DNA of 64,000 nt from Arthrobacter sp. N199823 (GCF_002929705.1 NZ_PJIN01000003.1:124001-188000), one strand, 5' to 3'; positions 1-9,078 are shown, numbered from the stretch's first letter. Program-made: numbers and translations. Notes: a model not told the origin generated them from the letters alone.

Positions 1-1163
1 AGCCCCAGCAGTGTGGTCCAGACGGGACCCACGGCAATGAGCATAAAGGCGGGAATAGCCAGCACTACTGTGCTGATCGCACCGACCCACAGTACGGGAC
101 GTCGCCCGATTCTATCGGAGAGGCGGCCTGCCAAGGGGATACACACGGCCATGGCAACCAGAATGGGGATGGTGAGGATGGTTCCGTGTATCTCGTCGTA
201 GCCCATGGAATCGGTCAAATAAGTTGGCATGTAGGACGTGAGCGCGTAGCCCGCGATGTTGGCTGCTGCCACAAGAACCATGGCGAGCAGGACTTGGCGC
301 CAGTACACCTTGACCAAGTGGATCGGGCCGTTTGAGGTGCTCACGTCGCTGTCTGCAGCGGACTTGGACGCCTCCTCATTAGCGTCCAGAGTGGCCTGGA
401 ACTGGGGGGACTCTTCGATCTTCATGCGGAAGTAAATGGCAATCAATCCCAAGGGTCCCGCGATGAGGAACGGCACACGCCAACCCCACTGTTCCATGGC
501 CTCCTGGCCCAGGGTCAACTGGAGCACGGAGACCGTTGCGGCACCGATGGCGAAGCCCATGTAGCTGCCCAGATCAAGGATGCTGGCAAAGTAACCGCGG
601 CGCTTGTCCGGGGCATATTCACTGACGAAGGTGGTGGCACCTGCGTATTCACCGCCGGTGGAGAAGCCCTGAATAAGCTTGACCACAACAAGAAGCACTG
701 CAGCCCAGATGCCGATTTGTGCATATCCGGGAAGGAGCCCGACGGCGAACGTCGAGGCCGCCATGACCATCAAGGTCGTGGCGAGCACCTTTTGGCGCCC
801 AATTTTGTCTCCAAGCCAGCCGAACACCACGCCGCCGAGCGGGCGGGCCAAGAAGGTAGCCGCGAAGGTTCCCAGCAGGAACAAGGTCCGAACATCTGGG
901 TCTGCCTCAGGCAGGAACACCGGGCCCATGGTGCCGATCAAGTATCCGAAGACACCGACGTCGTACCATTCCATGGTGTTTCCCACGACGGTGCCGCTAA
1001 GGGCTTTCTTGAGCATGGGCCCATCAACGACATTTACATCGTCGACGCCCAGTCTACGTTTTTTTAGTTTGGGCAAACGCGGCTTCTTAAGCTTCGTTTG
1101 CCGATGATCTGCGGTGTCCTTAACACCTGATTCCGGTTGAGTCATGCTTCGGTCTATGGGCAT
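1..1163 (-). CDS. MFS transporter, metabolite:H+ symporter (ProP-like), 3' end cut off
   Basis: Translating the reverse complement gives about 387 residues of a twelve-helix MFS carrier that runs off the left edge. A basic N-terminal tail is followed by the hallmark VVGNTMEWYDVGVFGYL near residues 60-76. The loop 2-3 signature GWLGDKIGRQKVL and the second-half repeat GRLSDRIGRRPVL are also visible. These are typical of the metabolite:H+ symporter branch, which includes proline/betaine, citrate and ketoglutarate carriers. I chose the ATG at 1163 because AAGGGG lies 8 nt upstream; the ATG at 1145 has no such site. The substrate cannot be told from sequence. The gene lies downstream of the fructose PTS operon on the same strand, beyond a 500-bp repeat-bearing gap, so it is probably a separate unit. 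Confidence 0.9.
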   Translation of the reverse strand, partial: MPIDRSMTQPESGVKDTADHRQTKLKKPRLPKLKKRRLGVDDVNVVDGPMLKKALSGTVVGNTMEWYDVGVFGYLIGTMGPVFLPEADPDVRTLFLLGTFAATFLARPLGGVVFGWLGDKIGRQKVLATTLMVMAASTFAVGLLPGYAQIGIWAAVLLVVVKLIQGFSTGGEYAGATTFVSEYAPDKRRGYFASILDLGSYMGFAIGAATVSVLQLTLGQEAMEQWGWRVPFLIAGPLGLIAIYFRMKIEESPQFQATLDANEEASKSAADSDVSTSNGPIHLVKVYWRQVLLAMVLVAAANIAGYALTSYMPTYLTDSMGYDEIHGTILTIPILVAMAVCIPLAGRLSDRIGRRPVLWVGAISTVVLAIPAFMLIAVGPVWTTLLG

Positions 1164-1368
1164 TTGTTGATCCCCTTAAGGAGTGCATTTGCTTGCGACT
1201 TTCTGCTGCATCGCTACGGGCAGACCTTAAATTCTAGCAGATGGCCCATTCTCAGCCATGACAGGGGGTGCTGTCAAGGCGCCAAAAACCCCGTTATCAC
1301 GGCCCACAGAGGGTGCGATACGGGGTTTAGCGGAAGGGCGGAATCGCACTCTCCGAGTCACTTGGACC

Positions 1369-1640
1369 CCCGCTTGCGAGCGGTGGGAATGCGTGGCTGG
1401 GCCCACATTCGCGAGGGACCCGCTTGCGAGTGGTGGGAACGCGTGGATGGGCCCACGCGCCCGAGGGGCCCCAACAGAGGGACGAGGTTACAGTGTGCGT
1501 GGCTGGGCCCACATTCGCGAGGGACCCGCTACGAGTGGTGGGAACGCGTGGCTGGGCCCACGCGCCCGAGGGGCCCCAACCGAGGGACGAGGCTACAGTG
1601 TGCGTGGCTGGGCCCACATTTGCGAGGGACCCGCTGCGAG
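1369..1640. repeat. Tandem A-B-A-B-A intergenic repeat, about 106-bp period
   Basis: Two alternating half-units of about 50 and 56 bp each begin with GCGTGGMTGGGCCCAC, found at 1391, 1441, 1497, 1546 and 1602. Full A+B copies span 1391-1496 and 1497-1601. A third A copy decays after about 1637, and 1369-1390 looks like the tail of an earlier A copy. The patch fills most of the 500-bp gap (1164-1667) between ptsH and the MFS gene. The block is GC-rich and contains the palindrome TGGGCCCA in every half-unit. Open frames crossing it on both strands merely translate the repeat, and I do not regard them as genes. No T-tract terminator is visible in the gap. Confidence 0.85.
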
Positions 1641-1667
1641 CTTGCGAGTGGGGGGAGCGGATGGGGA

Positions 1668-1943
1668 CTAGGCGTCGTGGTTGGTCTCCAAAATGCTGAC
1701 CAGCGAGTCCAAAGCAGCACCCACTGAGTCGTCATCGCTGCGCAGCACAACCGCTTCGCCGAACTCCATGCCCAAGCTCATCAGTGCCAGCATGCTGTCA
1801 GCATCAACCGCGTCCTCAATGGGGTCACCCGCACGCGCAATGGTCACCTCAGCGGCCAGCTCGCCGGCGGCTTCGGCAAAGATCGATGCCGGGCGAGCAT
1901 GCAGTCCAACGGTGCTGGCAATGGTTGCGGTGCGTTCAATCAT
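1668..1943 (-). CDS. ptsH: Phosphocarrier protein HPr
   Basis: 91 residues, the usual HPr length. His15 in TVGLHARPA is the residue phosphorylated by enzyme I and passed on to EIIA domains. DADSMLALMSLG (Ser50) corresponds to the Ser46 regulatory region of Bacillus HPr, which in Firmicutes is an HPr-kinase target; actinobacteria generally lack that control. It acts in the cytoplasm. It is the last gene of the fru operon, 33 bp after ptsI. Encoding HPr inside the fructose operon means the general phosphorelay rises with the fructose-specific permease. Confidence 0.96.
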   Translation of the reverse strand: MIERTATIASTVGLHARPASIFAEAAGELAAEVTIARAGDPIEDAVDADSMLALMSLGMEFGEAVVLRSDDDSVGAALDSLVSILETNHDA

Positions 1944-1976
1944 GGGTTCTCCTGAAAATAATGGTTAAAAGATGGA

Positions 1977-3710
1977 TCAGAGGCCGAGTTCAGCGAGGTC
2001 TGGCAGCCCTGCCCGGACCAGCTCGCGAGCCTCGGCGGCAGAGGACGCCGACACCGCCCGGTAGGCCAATGCTGTGGCCGCCTCGCGGGTGACGGTGCGC
2101 AGCACGGCAGCCACGGCCGGCAGGGCACGTGGCGTCATGGATAGTGAGCTGACTCCCAACCCGGCAAGCACGACGGCGAGGGCCGGGTCCGCGGCTGACT
2201 CGCCACACACGCCAACAGGTTTGGGAGCGGCGACTTCCAGTGATGGGCTGTGTTTGGCTTGGGCAATAGCGCCTTCAACAGTTGCCTGGATCAAGGCCAG
2301 CACAGCCGGCTGCCAGGGATCATTCAGGGCGGCAAGCGGCCCCAACTGCCTGTCGGCCGCCATGGCGTACTGGGTGAGATCGTTGGTGCCCAAGCTGGCA
2401 AAATCAACGTGGTCCAGGATGTGCCGAGCGGTCAAGGCCGCGGACGGAACCTCAACCATGACTCCGGAGGTTGCGAGCCCGGCGGCGCTACACATGGCGG
2501 AAAAATCAGCGGCCTCTGCGGGCGTTGAAATCATGGGTGCCATAACCCAGACCAAGGCCCGGGTTTGGGATGCTGCATCAGCAATAGCGGCCAGCTGGCG
2601 GGCAAGGACGCCGGGGCTGGTGATGTCCGTGCGGTATCCCCGCACGCCCAAGGCGGGGTTCGGCTCGCTGCTGTCGGTCAGGAACGGAAGTGGCTTATCC
2701 GCCCCCGCATCTAGTGTCCGCACAACAACTTTCTTACCCGGGAAGGCCTCAAAAACGCCCTTGTAGGCGGCTACCTGGTCCTCATGGCTGGGCTCGCTGC
2801 TGTTGCCCAAGAAACAGAATTCGGTGCGAAGCAGTCCCACTCCCTGGGCTTTGGCCGCGGCGGCCTCTTGAGCATCCTTGGCTCCGCCAACATTGGCTAG
2901 GAGGGGGATCAGCGTGCCGTCGGACAGTTGACCTTCACCGTCAAAGACGCTGAGCAGTGAAGCCTTTTCCTGCCACACCGCAACGGCAGAATGCTCGGAA
3001 TCGCCTGGTTCGGTGCTTACTGCCCCAGTGGAACCGTCCACAAACACCATTGCGCCCTCCGCAATCTCGGAGACACCGGCCGCTGCAACAACAGCCGGAA
3101 GCCCCAAACTGCGGGCAATGATGGCTGTGTGTGACTGGGGTCCGCCGCCCGCCGTGACCAGCGCAATGACCTTTGCGGGATCAAGGGTGGCCGTGTCGGC
3201 AGGGGCAAGATCGTCGGCAACCAGGATGAACGGTTCGGCTGAGTCAGGGATTTCCGGGGCGGGGACCCCGCGCAGCACGGCCACAATGCGTGAGCGCACA
3301 TCCAACACATCATGCGAGCGTTCGGCCATGTAACCGCCCAAGTCAGTGAGCATCTGGGCCACCGAATCGCCGGCTTCCCAGATGGCCCGTTCCGGCGATG
3401 TGCCCGCTTTGACTAACTTGATGGCTGCCTTAATCAGCATGGGGTCGGTGGCCATCAGTGCCGTGGCCTCAAGGACCTCCTTACCAGCGCCTTCAGCCCG
3501 GCCAGCGCGCTCCAAAAGCATTGCCTTCACGCTTGCCCCGGCAGCCTTGAGGGCATCAGCGGCAGTCTCGGGCGTCGTCGAACTTTCCAAAGATGCACCC
3601 GCGGGAGGCTCTGCCAAGGAAGGCGGCATGTGATGGACGGGGCCAATGACGCGGCCCCGGAAGACGCCAACTCCAACAAAGCTTTGCACGGGTGCTCCTT
3701 CGAACGTCAT
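1977..3710 (-). CDS. ptsI: PTS enzyme I, phosphoenolpyruvate-protein phosphotransferase
   Basis: 577 residues, full length for enzyme I. It takes phosphate from PEP and passes it to HPr, the first step of the sugar phosphotransferase system. The swivelling phosphohistidine domain carries GGGPQSHTAIIARSLG with the active His194. The C-terminal PEP-binding barrel shows LLRTEFCFLG, VRTLDAGADKPLPF and the TNDLTQYAMAADR and GVCGESAADP motifs. It starts 5 bp after the fruA stop and is followed by ptsH, so translation is probably coupled. Nothing is missing. Confidence 0.97.
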   Translation of the reverse strand: MTFEGAPVQSFVGVGVFRGRVIGPVHHMPPSLAEPPAGASLESSTTPETAADALKAAGASVKAMLLERAGRAEGAGKEVLEATALMATDPMLIKAAIKLVKAGTSPERAIWEAGDSVAQMLTDLGGYMAERSHDVLDVRSRIVAVLRGVPAPEIPDSAEPFILVADDLAPADTATLDPAKVIALVTAGGGPQSHTAIIARSLGLPAVVAAAGVSEIAEGAMVFVDGSTGAVSTEPGDSEHSAVAVWQEKASLLSVFDGEGQLSDGTLIPLLANVGGAKDAQEAAAAKAQGVGLLRTEFCFLGNSSEPSHEDQVAAYKGVFEAFPGKKVVVRTLDAGADKPLPFLTDSSEPNPALGVRGYRTDITSPGVLARQLAAIADAASQTRALVWVMAPMISTPAEAADFSAMCSAAGLATSGVMVEVPSAALTARHILDHVDFASLGTNDLTQYAMAADRQLGPLAALNDPWQPAVLALIQATVEGAIAQAKHSPSLEVAAPKPVGVCGESAADPALAVVLAGLGVSSLSMTPRALPAVAAVLRTVTREAATALAYRAVSASSAAEARELVRAGLPDLAELGL

Positions 3711-3715
3711 GTCGC

Positions 3716-5830
3716 CTAGCTAGCCTGGCCTACAGGCTGCGTTGCTGCAAGGGTATCAACGGGCTTGCGGACAGCCCAGCGCTTCAGCGCAACCACCGAG
3801 AATGCGGCCACCACGGTGCCCAGCACGATGGACAGGGCGAACATGCCCAGATTGCCGATGGCGAAGAAGACGAAGAATCCGCCGTGGGGTGCCTGCGAGG
3901 TGACGTGGAAGGCCATGGTCAGTGCGCCGGTGAGGGCGCCGCCCAGCATGGAAGCCGGGATGACGCGCAGGGGATCGGCCGCGGCGAACGGGATGGCACC
4001 CTCGGAGATGAACGATGCCCCCAGCAGCCAGGCTGCTTTGCCATTCTCGCGCTCGGCCAGGGAGAAACGCTTCTTATCGATCACAGTGGCTAGGGCCATG
4101 GCGAGCGGTGGAACCATGCCTGCCGCCATGACGGTGGCCATGATTTCCCATGGTGCCTGGTTGGCAATGCTGCCGGCACCCAAACCGGCCACGGCGAAGG
4201 CGTAGGCCACCTTGTTGACCGGACCGCCCAGGTCGAAGCACATCATGAGGCCAAGGATGATGCCCAGCACGACGGCGGAGGCCCCGGACATTCCCGTCAA
4301 CCAGTTGTTCAGTCCAACAGTGAGTGCGGCGATGGGGGCGCCAAGGAACAAGAGCATGGCACCGGAGGCGATGATGGATCCCAGGAGCGGGATGATGACC
4401 ACGGGCATCAGGCCGCGCAGCCAGCGCGGGACCTTCCAGCTGCCGATCCAGTACGCGGCCAGGCCGGCCAGGATGCCGCCTACCAGGCCGCCGAGGAAGC
4501 CGGCTCCCATGAAGACGGCGATGGCACCGGCGGTGAAGCCGGGTGCGATGCCGGGGCGGTCGGCGATCCCGAAGGCAATGTAGCCTGCCAGCGCGGGGAT
4601 CAGGAACGCCATGGAGAGGGCTCCGATCTTGAACGCAACGGCACCCAGGTAGGCACCGAACGGGCCCAAAGCCTGCTCGGGGTAGTCCGTGGGCAGATTG
4701 GCCAGGCTGTTGGAGGTGAGGATCTTGTCCGCGAAGTCGGGAATCTGGAAACCGCCCAGCAGGAAGCCCAGTGCGATCAGCAGACCTCCTCCGGCCACGA
4801 ACGGGATCATGTAGCTGACGCCTGTCAGCAGGACCTTCTTGATCTTGGAACCCAGGCTTTCACCCGAGGCTGCGGCCTTCTGATCGGCCGCTTCTTCGGC
4901 ACCAAAGTGCGGCACGCGGTGGGCGTTCGGGTTGTCGGACGCGGCCACGGCCTCCTGGATCATCTTGGCGGGCTCGTCGATTCCGCGCTTGACGGGTGAG
5001 CTCACCAGCGGCTTGCCAGCAAAACGCTCCTTGCCACGGACATCCACGTCAACAGCGAAAATTACGGCGTCAGCGGCAGCAATCACCGCCGGGTCCAGCG
5101 GCGTCACGGCGCCGGAACCCTGCGTCTCAACCTGCAGATCAACACCGGCTTCCTGAGCGGCGGCGACGAGTGAGTCGGCGGCCATGTAGGTGTGTGCAAT
5201 GCCCGTGGGGCACGCCGTCACGGCAACAATCCGCTTGCGGCGGGGTGCTGCTGCCTCGGCTTCACCGGGAACGGCGGAACCGGCGATGGGGGGCCGGGTG
5301 TGGTCGGGCACCGCGGAGCGGGCGGGGCCCCCATCGCCGGTGGAGCCGGGGTCGGTCTGGGCCGTGGCCGGCTTTGGCTTGTCGGCAAGGGCATCCGCCA
5401 CGAGGGCGACGATGTCGGCCGGGGTTGCCGCTGCGCGCAGGGCTGCCGTGAAGTCCTTCTTGATGAGGGAACGGGCCAGCTTGGAGAGCAGCTTGAGGTG
5501 TTCGTTATCGGCGCCGGCGGGGGCAGCGATGAAGAAGACGATGTCTGCCGGACCGTCCTTGGCACCAAAGTCCACGGCCGGGTTCAGGCGGGCCATGGCG
5601 AGGGTGGGTTCCAATACGGCTTCGGAGCGGCAATGCGGGATGGCAATGCCGCCGGGAACGCCGGTTGCGGTCTTTTGCTCACGGGCGAGGGCGTCGGCAA
5701 ACAGGCCTTCGACCTCCGCCGCGCGGCCGGTCTTTGCAATGAGCTCCGCCAAGTTGCGGATGACGGAGGTGGTGTCAGTGCCGAGATTGGCGTCAAGAAG
5801 CACCAAATCATCGTTGATGAGGGTTGTCAT
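3716..5830 (-). CDS. fruA: PTS fructose transporter, fused EIIA-EIIB-EIIC
   Basis: 704 residues with three domains in one chain. The N-terminal EIIA (about 1-150) has GIAIPHCRSE with His66. After an Ala/Pro-rich linker, EIIB (about 200-300) has VAVTACPTGIAHTYMAADSL with the phosphocysteine Cys207. The C-terminal EIIC (about 335-690) is strongly hydrophobic with many membrane segments. Such proteins import fructose and release fructose-1-phosphate in the cytoplasm. It lies between fruK (1 bp gap) and ptsI in the same operon, which supports fructose rather than mannitol or another sugar. Confidence 0.95.
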   Translation of the reverse strand: MTTLINDDLVLLDANLGTDTTSVIRNLAELIAKTGRAAEVEGLFADALAREQKTATGVPGGIAIPHCRSEAVLEPTLAMARLNPAVDFGAKDGPADIVFFIAAPAGADNEHLKLLSKLARSLIKKDFTAALRAAATPADIVALVADALADKPKPATAQTDPGSTGDGGPARSAVPDHTRPPIAGSAVPGEAEAAAPRRKRIVAVTACPTGIAHTYMAADSLVAAAQEAGVDLQVETQGSGAVTPLDPAVIAAADAVIFAVDVDVRGKERFAGKPLVSSPVKRGIDEPAKMIQEAVAASDNPNAHRVPHFGAEEAADQKAAASGESLGSKIKKVLLTGVSYMIPFVAGGGLLIALGFLLGGFQIPDFADKILTSNSLANLPTDYPEQALGPFGAYLGAVAFKIGALSMAFLIPALAGYIAFGIADRPGIAPGFTAGAIAVFMGAGFLGGLVGGILAGLAAYWIGSWKVPRWLRGLMPVVIIPLLGSIIASGAMLLFLGAPIAALTVGLNNWLTGMSGASAVVLGIILGLMMCFDLGGPVNKVAYAFAVAGLGAGSIANQAPWEIMATVMAAGMVPPLAMALATVIDKKRFSLAERENGKAAWLLGASFISEGAIPFAAADPLRVIPASMLGGALTGALTMAFHVTSQAPHGGFFVFFAIGNLGMFALSIVLGTVVAAFSVVALKRWAVRKPVDTLAATQPVGQAS

Positions 5831-5831
5831 G

Positions 5832-6794
5832 TCAGTTCTCTTCGGGTGGGGTCAGCGCCGTCACGGTGATGGCTGCGGGAGACGTTTGTGCAAGGGAAGG
5901 AACCATGGTTCCAGGGAGGGAAGCTGCGGCCGCGCCATGGGCCACCGCTTGCTGCAGGCATGCTTCGGGGGAGTCCCCGCGAAGATTTGCCAGAAGATAT
6001 CCGGACAGTGCGGAATCGCCCGCGCCGACAGTGCTTTTTGCCTTGATGGCGGGTCCACGGCCGTGCCAGGTGCCGTTGTTGGTGGTCAGAACAGCGCCCT
6101 TGGAACCGAGCGTTGCCAGAACTGCCCCCACACCGCTTTGGAGCAGAGTAGCGGACGCGGCTGCTGCTGCACCCGGATCCGCCTCAAGCTCGGAGCCGTT
6201 GGAAAGACCTGTCAGTTCGGCCAGTTCTTCGCCATTGGGCTTGAGCAAATCAGGGGCCGCGCGCAAGCATTGGCGCAGCGGGGCACCGGAAGCGTCCACG
6301 GCAATCCGCGGCGCTCGCGGGCCATAGGCGGCACGAACCGCCTCGATCACCATGGCGTAGAAGTCGTCCGGCGCGCCCGGGGGGAGTGAACCGGCCAGAA
6401 CGAGCCAGCCCGCGCCGTCGGACATCTTTACGGTCAGGTCAAGGAGGTCACGCAGGTGGGCCGAGGTGAGGACGGGGCCGGGCTCGTTGACCTTGGTGGT
6501 GGTGCCGTCGGGCTCGGTGATGGCCACATTGCTGCGTAGGGGTGCGCCAATCGGCATGGCCAGGTGCGGGATTTTTTCCAGTTCCAAGGCGAGGACGACG
6601 GCGTCACTTGCGTCCCCGGGCAACAGCGCCAGAGCCTCGATGCCGGAAGCGGTGAGGGCGCGGACAATGTTTACGCCCTTGCCGCCGGGATGCGCGGAGC
6701 AGGACGTTGCGCGCTGAACTTCGCCGCGCTGGAGTGGATCTGCCAACTCAATGGTGCGGTCCAGGCTGGGGTTGGGTGTCAAGGTGAGGATCAT
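5832..6794 (-). CDS. fruK: 1-phosphofructokinase
   Basis: 320 residues of the PfkB family. It converts fructose-1-phosphate from FruA into fructose-1,6-bisphosphate. The N-terminal SCSAHPGGKGVNIVRALTA is the substrate-binding GGKG motif. VGAGDSALSGYLLA near residue 260 holds the catalytic Asp and anion hole. The start ATG overlaps the fruR stop by 4 nt (ATGA), so the two are translationally coupled. Length and motifs are normal. Confidence 0.95.
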   Translation of the reverse strand: MILTLTPNPSLDRTIELADPLQRGEVQRATSCSAHPGGKGVNIVRALTASGIEALALLPGDASDAVVLALELEKIPHLAMPIGAPLRSNVAITEPDGTTTKVNEPGPVLTSAHLRDLLDLTVKMSDGAGWLVLAGSLPPGAPDDFYAMVIEAVRAAYGPRAPRIAVDASGAPLRQCLRAAPDLLKPNGEELAELTGLSNGSELEADPGAAAAASATLLQSGVGAVLATLGSKGAVLTTNNGTWHGRGPAIKAKSTVGAGDSALSGYLLANLRGDSPEACLQQAVAHGAAAASLPGTMVPSLAQTSPAAITVTALTPPEEN

Positions 6795-7579
6795 GCGATC
6801 ACGACCTCGACGCCGGCGGCGGCCAAGGCGGCGGCAAGCTCGGCGGATGGTTCTGCGGTGGTGACCAAGGTATCGATCTCCTCGAGGGTTGCGAAGCGGA
6901 CAAGAGTTTCGGTGCCGAGCTTGGAGGCGTCGGCCAGAACGATGACCTGCCGAGCGGCCCTGACCATGGCGGTCTTGGTGGCGGCTTCGACGGGATCGGG
7001 GGTGCTCAGGCCAAAGTCTGTGTGCAAGCCGTTGGTGCCGATGAAGGCGATGTCGGGGCGGAGGGCGCCGAGCTGTTCTGTGGCGCGAGCTCCGACGACA
7101 GCGCTGGTCAGGCCCCGTACGCGACCACCCACGATGTCCAACAGCAGGTGTGTGTTGGTGCTCAAGGTGGCGGCCATGGGGAGTGAATTGGTGATGACGA
7201 GTAGTTCGTCTCCGGTATTGACAGGGGTCCAGCTGGCCAGGCGTTCGGCCAGTGCGGCTGTGGTGGTCCCCGAGTCCAGCAGGATCGAAGCCCGCGGAAC
7301 GTTAGGGATCAGAGCCAAGGCGGCCGTGGCGATGCGTTGCTTCTCATCCAAATGCTGAGACGCACGTTCGCTCAGGCTGAGCTCCGAGCGGGTCAGTCGA
7401 TCAACGCTCACTGCGCCGCCGTGGACCCGACGGAGTTGGCCGGCTTCCTCCAGTGCCGCCAAGTCGCGGCGCACCGTCTCTTGGGTGATGGAAAAGAGCT
7501 CGGCCAAGTCATTGACGCCAACCCTGCCTTGGGCGCTGACGAGTTCGGCGATCCTGCTGTGCCGTTCCTCCGCGAACAT
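6791..7579 (-). CDS. fruR: DeoR-family transcriptional regulator of the fructose operon
   Basis: 262 residues from the ATG at 7579, preceded by GGAAGGAAG 4 nt upstream. An in-frame start at 7663 would add 28 unlikely residues. The N-terminal DeoR winged helix shows ERHSRIAELV and SITQETVRRDLAALEEAG, ending in the family motif RRVHGGAV. The C-terminal DeoRC domain, which senses phosphorylated sugars, includes LLDSGTTTAALAERL. As first gene of the PTS operon it most likely represses its own operon and responds to fructose-1-phosphate; that effector is inferred from family knowledge. Confidence 0.93.
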   Translation of the reverse strand: MFAEERHSRIAELVSAQGRVGVNDLAELFSITQETVRRDLAALEEAGQLRRVHGGAVSVDRLTRSELSLSERASQHLDEKQRIATAALALIPNVPRASILLDSGTTTAALAERLASWTPVNTGDELLVITNSLPMAATLSTNTHLLLDIVGGRVRGLTSAVVGARATEQLGALRPDIAFIGTNGLHTDFGLSTPDPVEAATKTAMVRAARQVIVLADASKLGTETLVRFATLEEIDTLVTTAEPSAELAAALAAAGVEVVIA

Positions 7580-7683
7580 TGTGCTTCCTTCCGATGACGG
7601 TCCGTGCGCCGAGCGCCGTGCTGATGCGTTGATGCCGGAACCGATTCCCGTGATGCGAATCACAGGATGTTGTTTCAGATGAC

Positions 7684-7729
7684 TTTATCTGTGTTTATCT
7701 TCGAATGTCAACACTATTCCCACATAAAC
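7684..7729. promoter_or_regulatory. Candidate FruR operator region
   Basis: Upstream of fruR there are two TTTATC direct repeats one helical turn apart (7684-7689 and 7694-7699). A third copy, GTTTAT in inverted orientation (read as ATAAAC), lies at 7724-7729. A/T-rich GTTTATC-type direct repeats are typical DeoR-family operators, and the patch is clearly AT-rich against the GC-rich background. It probably overlaps the fru promoter. No footprint data; assignment rests on position and motif. Confidence 0.45.
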
Positions 7730-7773
7730 GCAGAAGTTCGAGCCTGTTGTGCGAGCTCGGCCAGCACCTGCCT

Positions 7774-7835
7774 CATCGATCCGTGAGAAATGGCTGTATT
7801 GGGGACTCAGAACAGCCATTTCTCACGGATCGATG
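7774..7835. repeat. Perfect 24-bp inverted repeat between divergent genes
   Basis: Arms 7774-7797 and 7812-7835 are exact reverse complements (24 of 24) around a 14-nt loop. It lies between divergent fruR and the esterase gene, 31 bp upstream of the esterase start, so it is not a terminator of either. There is no T-run on either side. It resembles other long hairpins in this window in form but not in arm sequence. Confidence 0.9.
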
Positions 7836-7866
7836 GAGATGTCCGGCGAACCGATAGTGTGGCGCC

Positions 7867-8508
7867 ATGGAAACAGTCATCTGGTCCCGCCTCGAGAATG
7901 AACGCGCCGGCACTCCGCTGTTGCTGATGCTGCACGGGTACGGATCAGATGAAAGCCGCATGAGTGCGCTGTTTCCCGGCATACCAGCTGGATTCACCTG
8001 CGCCGCGCCGCGGGCACCCATGGACATCTCCGGCGACTGGGGCTGGTTTTTGCTGGACTATTTCCTCGCCAATGACTTCGCCGAAGTGGTGGGTGCGGCC
8101 ACGAAAGTCCTTGCTTGGTTGGACGCCGAGATGGCTAAGCACCACTTCAGCTCCGTTTCGGTGATGGGCTTTTCGCAGGGCATGGCCATGGCGACCACTC
8201 TGATCCGCCTGCGTCCCGAGATGTTCACTGCAGGCGTGGGGCTTTCCGGATTCGTGCTGCACAACGAGCTTCTCGCCACCATGGAACCGCTGGCGCGCAA
8301 AGTGCCGTTTATCTGGGCCCGCGACCCGCAAGACCTCGTTATCAACCCGGATGCCACCGAATTCACGGCCGAATGGCTGGCCGCCAACACGGATCTGCAG
8401 CACGCCCGTTACGACGGACTAGGCCACAACACCAGTGCCGAGGAGCTCGCCGACGTCGCATCGTTCCTGACTGCGAACGTGCCCGGATCCTTCGTGCCGC
8501 GCGCCTAG
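7867..8508 (+). CDS. Carboxylesterase/phospholipase-type alpha/beta hydrolase
   Basis: 213 residues, typical for the small esterase family related to acyl-protein thioesterases. LLLMLHGYGSDE near residue 20 is the oxyanion-hole loop. VMGFSQGMAMATT holds the nucleophile Ser103. The catalytic Asp is probably in WARDPQDLVI and the His in DGLGHNTS near the C-terminus. No signal peptide, so probably cytosolic. It stands alone on the plus strand with a small hypothetical gene 10 bp downstream. Natural substrate unknown. Confidence 0.88.
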   Translation: METVIWSRLENERAGTPLLLMLHGYGSDESRMSALFPGIPAGFTCAAPRAPMDISGDWGWFLLDYFLANDFAEVVGAATKVLAWLDAEMAKHHFSSVSVMGFSQGMAMATTLIRLRPEMFTAGVGLSGFVLHNELLATMEPLARKVPFIWARDPQDLVINPDATEFTAEWLAANTDLQHARYDGLGHNTSAEELADVASFLTANVPGSFVPRA

Positions 8509-8518
8509 TCTGGACAGC

Positions 8519-8752
8519 ATGGCGAACCAACCAGACGGTTTCGAATTCACCACGGCGCGCGACGGCAACGTCTCCATCACCCATCACGGGCAGCCGGCAA
8601 CCACGCTGCGGGGCGACGCTGCCCGAAAGTTCCTTGCCGACGTGGCTACCGCCGAGCCCCAAGCCCTCATGGCCAGGGTGACCGGCAACTACCGGCGAGG
8701 CAATGAGCGCACGGCCAAGAATCACCCGCGCAACGCACGCTCCCGGGACTGA
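8519..8752 (+). CDS. Small conserved hypothetical protein
   Basis: 77 residues, hydrophilic, no membrane segment. It has a mixed N-terminal part (DGFEFTTARDGNVSITHHG) that could form beta strands, a middle helix (GDAARKFLADVATAEPQALMA), and a basic tail rich in Arg and Asn. It follows the esterase gene by 10 bp and probably shares its transcript. I do not recognise a named domain. Codon use matches neighbouring genes, which supports it as real. Confidence 0.6.
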   Translation: MANQPDGFEFTTARDGNVSITHHGQPATTLRGDAARKFLADVATAEPQALMARVTGNYRRGNERTAKNHPRNARSRD

Positions 8753-9078
8753 CCGGCTCGCCGCCATTCCGGGGATCGCCGGCCTAGGGGCACATTCTGC
8801 TCTCTGTGGGATGGTGATGTTGTTCCTGGCACTTCGCATCCGCGTATTGGCCCCTGCCGTGAAGGGTCCCACCCTGACGCACGACGACGGCACTCCCTTA
8901 GCGCTCGCAGGCTGACTCTGCACTGGGTGGGCTCAGTTTGGGCCGGCTGGGTTTGGTGCTCTGAGTTAGTCCTGCCGACGCAACCCAAGTTTTCCTGTCA
9001 GTGAACGGCGGCCAGGACCAGGATTGGGCGGCTACGCTGGAGACAAAGAGCTGGAGGCAAAAACAGGCAGGGGAAAAC
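8753..9078. other. Intergenic gap without a recognisable gene
   Basis: 326 bp between the small hypothetical gene and the EcsC-like gene. An open frame of 70 codons (8703-8915) overlaps the preceding gene, but its composition does not look coding and it has no ribosome site. The promoter of the downstream gene should lie here; I could not pick clear -35/-10 boxes. Confidence 0.4.

Noticed and set aside
1369-1640. Possible CRISPR array
   Set aside because: The repeats are adjacent and 50-56 bp long, without unique spacers or cas genes.
1137-1727. Open frames on both strands through the tandem repeat patch
   Set aside because: They only translate the repeat, have no ribosome site, and overlap each other on opposite strands.
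5190-6389. Long plus-strand open frame opposite fruA and fruK
   Set aside because: It is antisense to well-defined PTS genes and its translation shows no protein motif; high GC content creates such frames.
8703-8915. 70-codon open frame after the esterase operon
   Set aside because: Overlaps the preceding small gene, no ribosome site, and an unconvincing translation.
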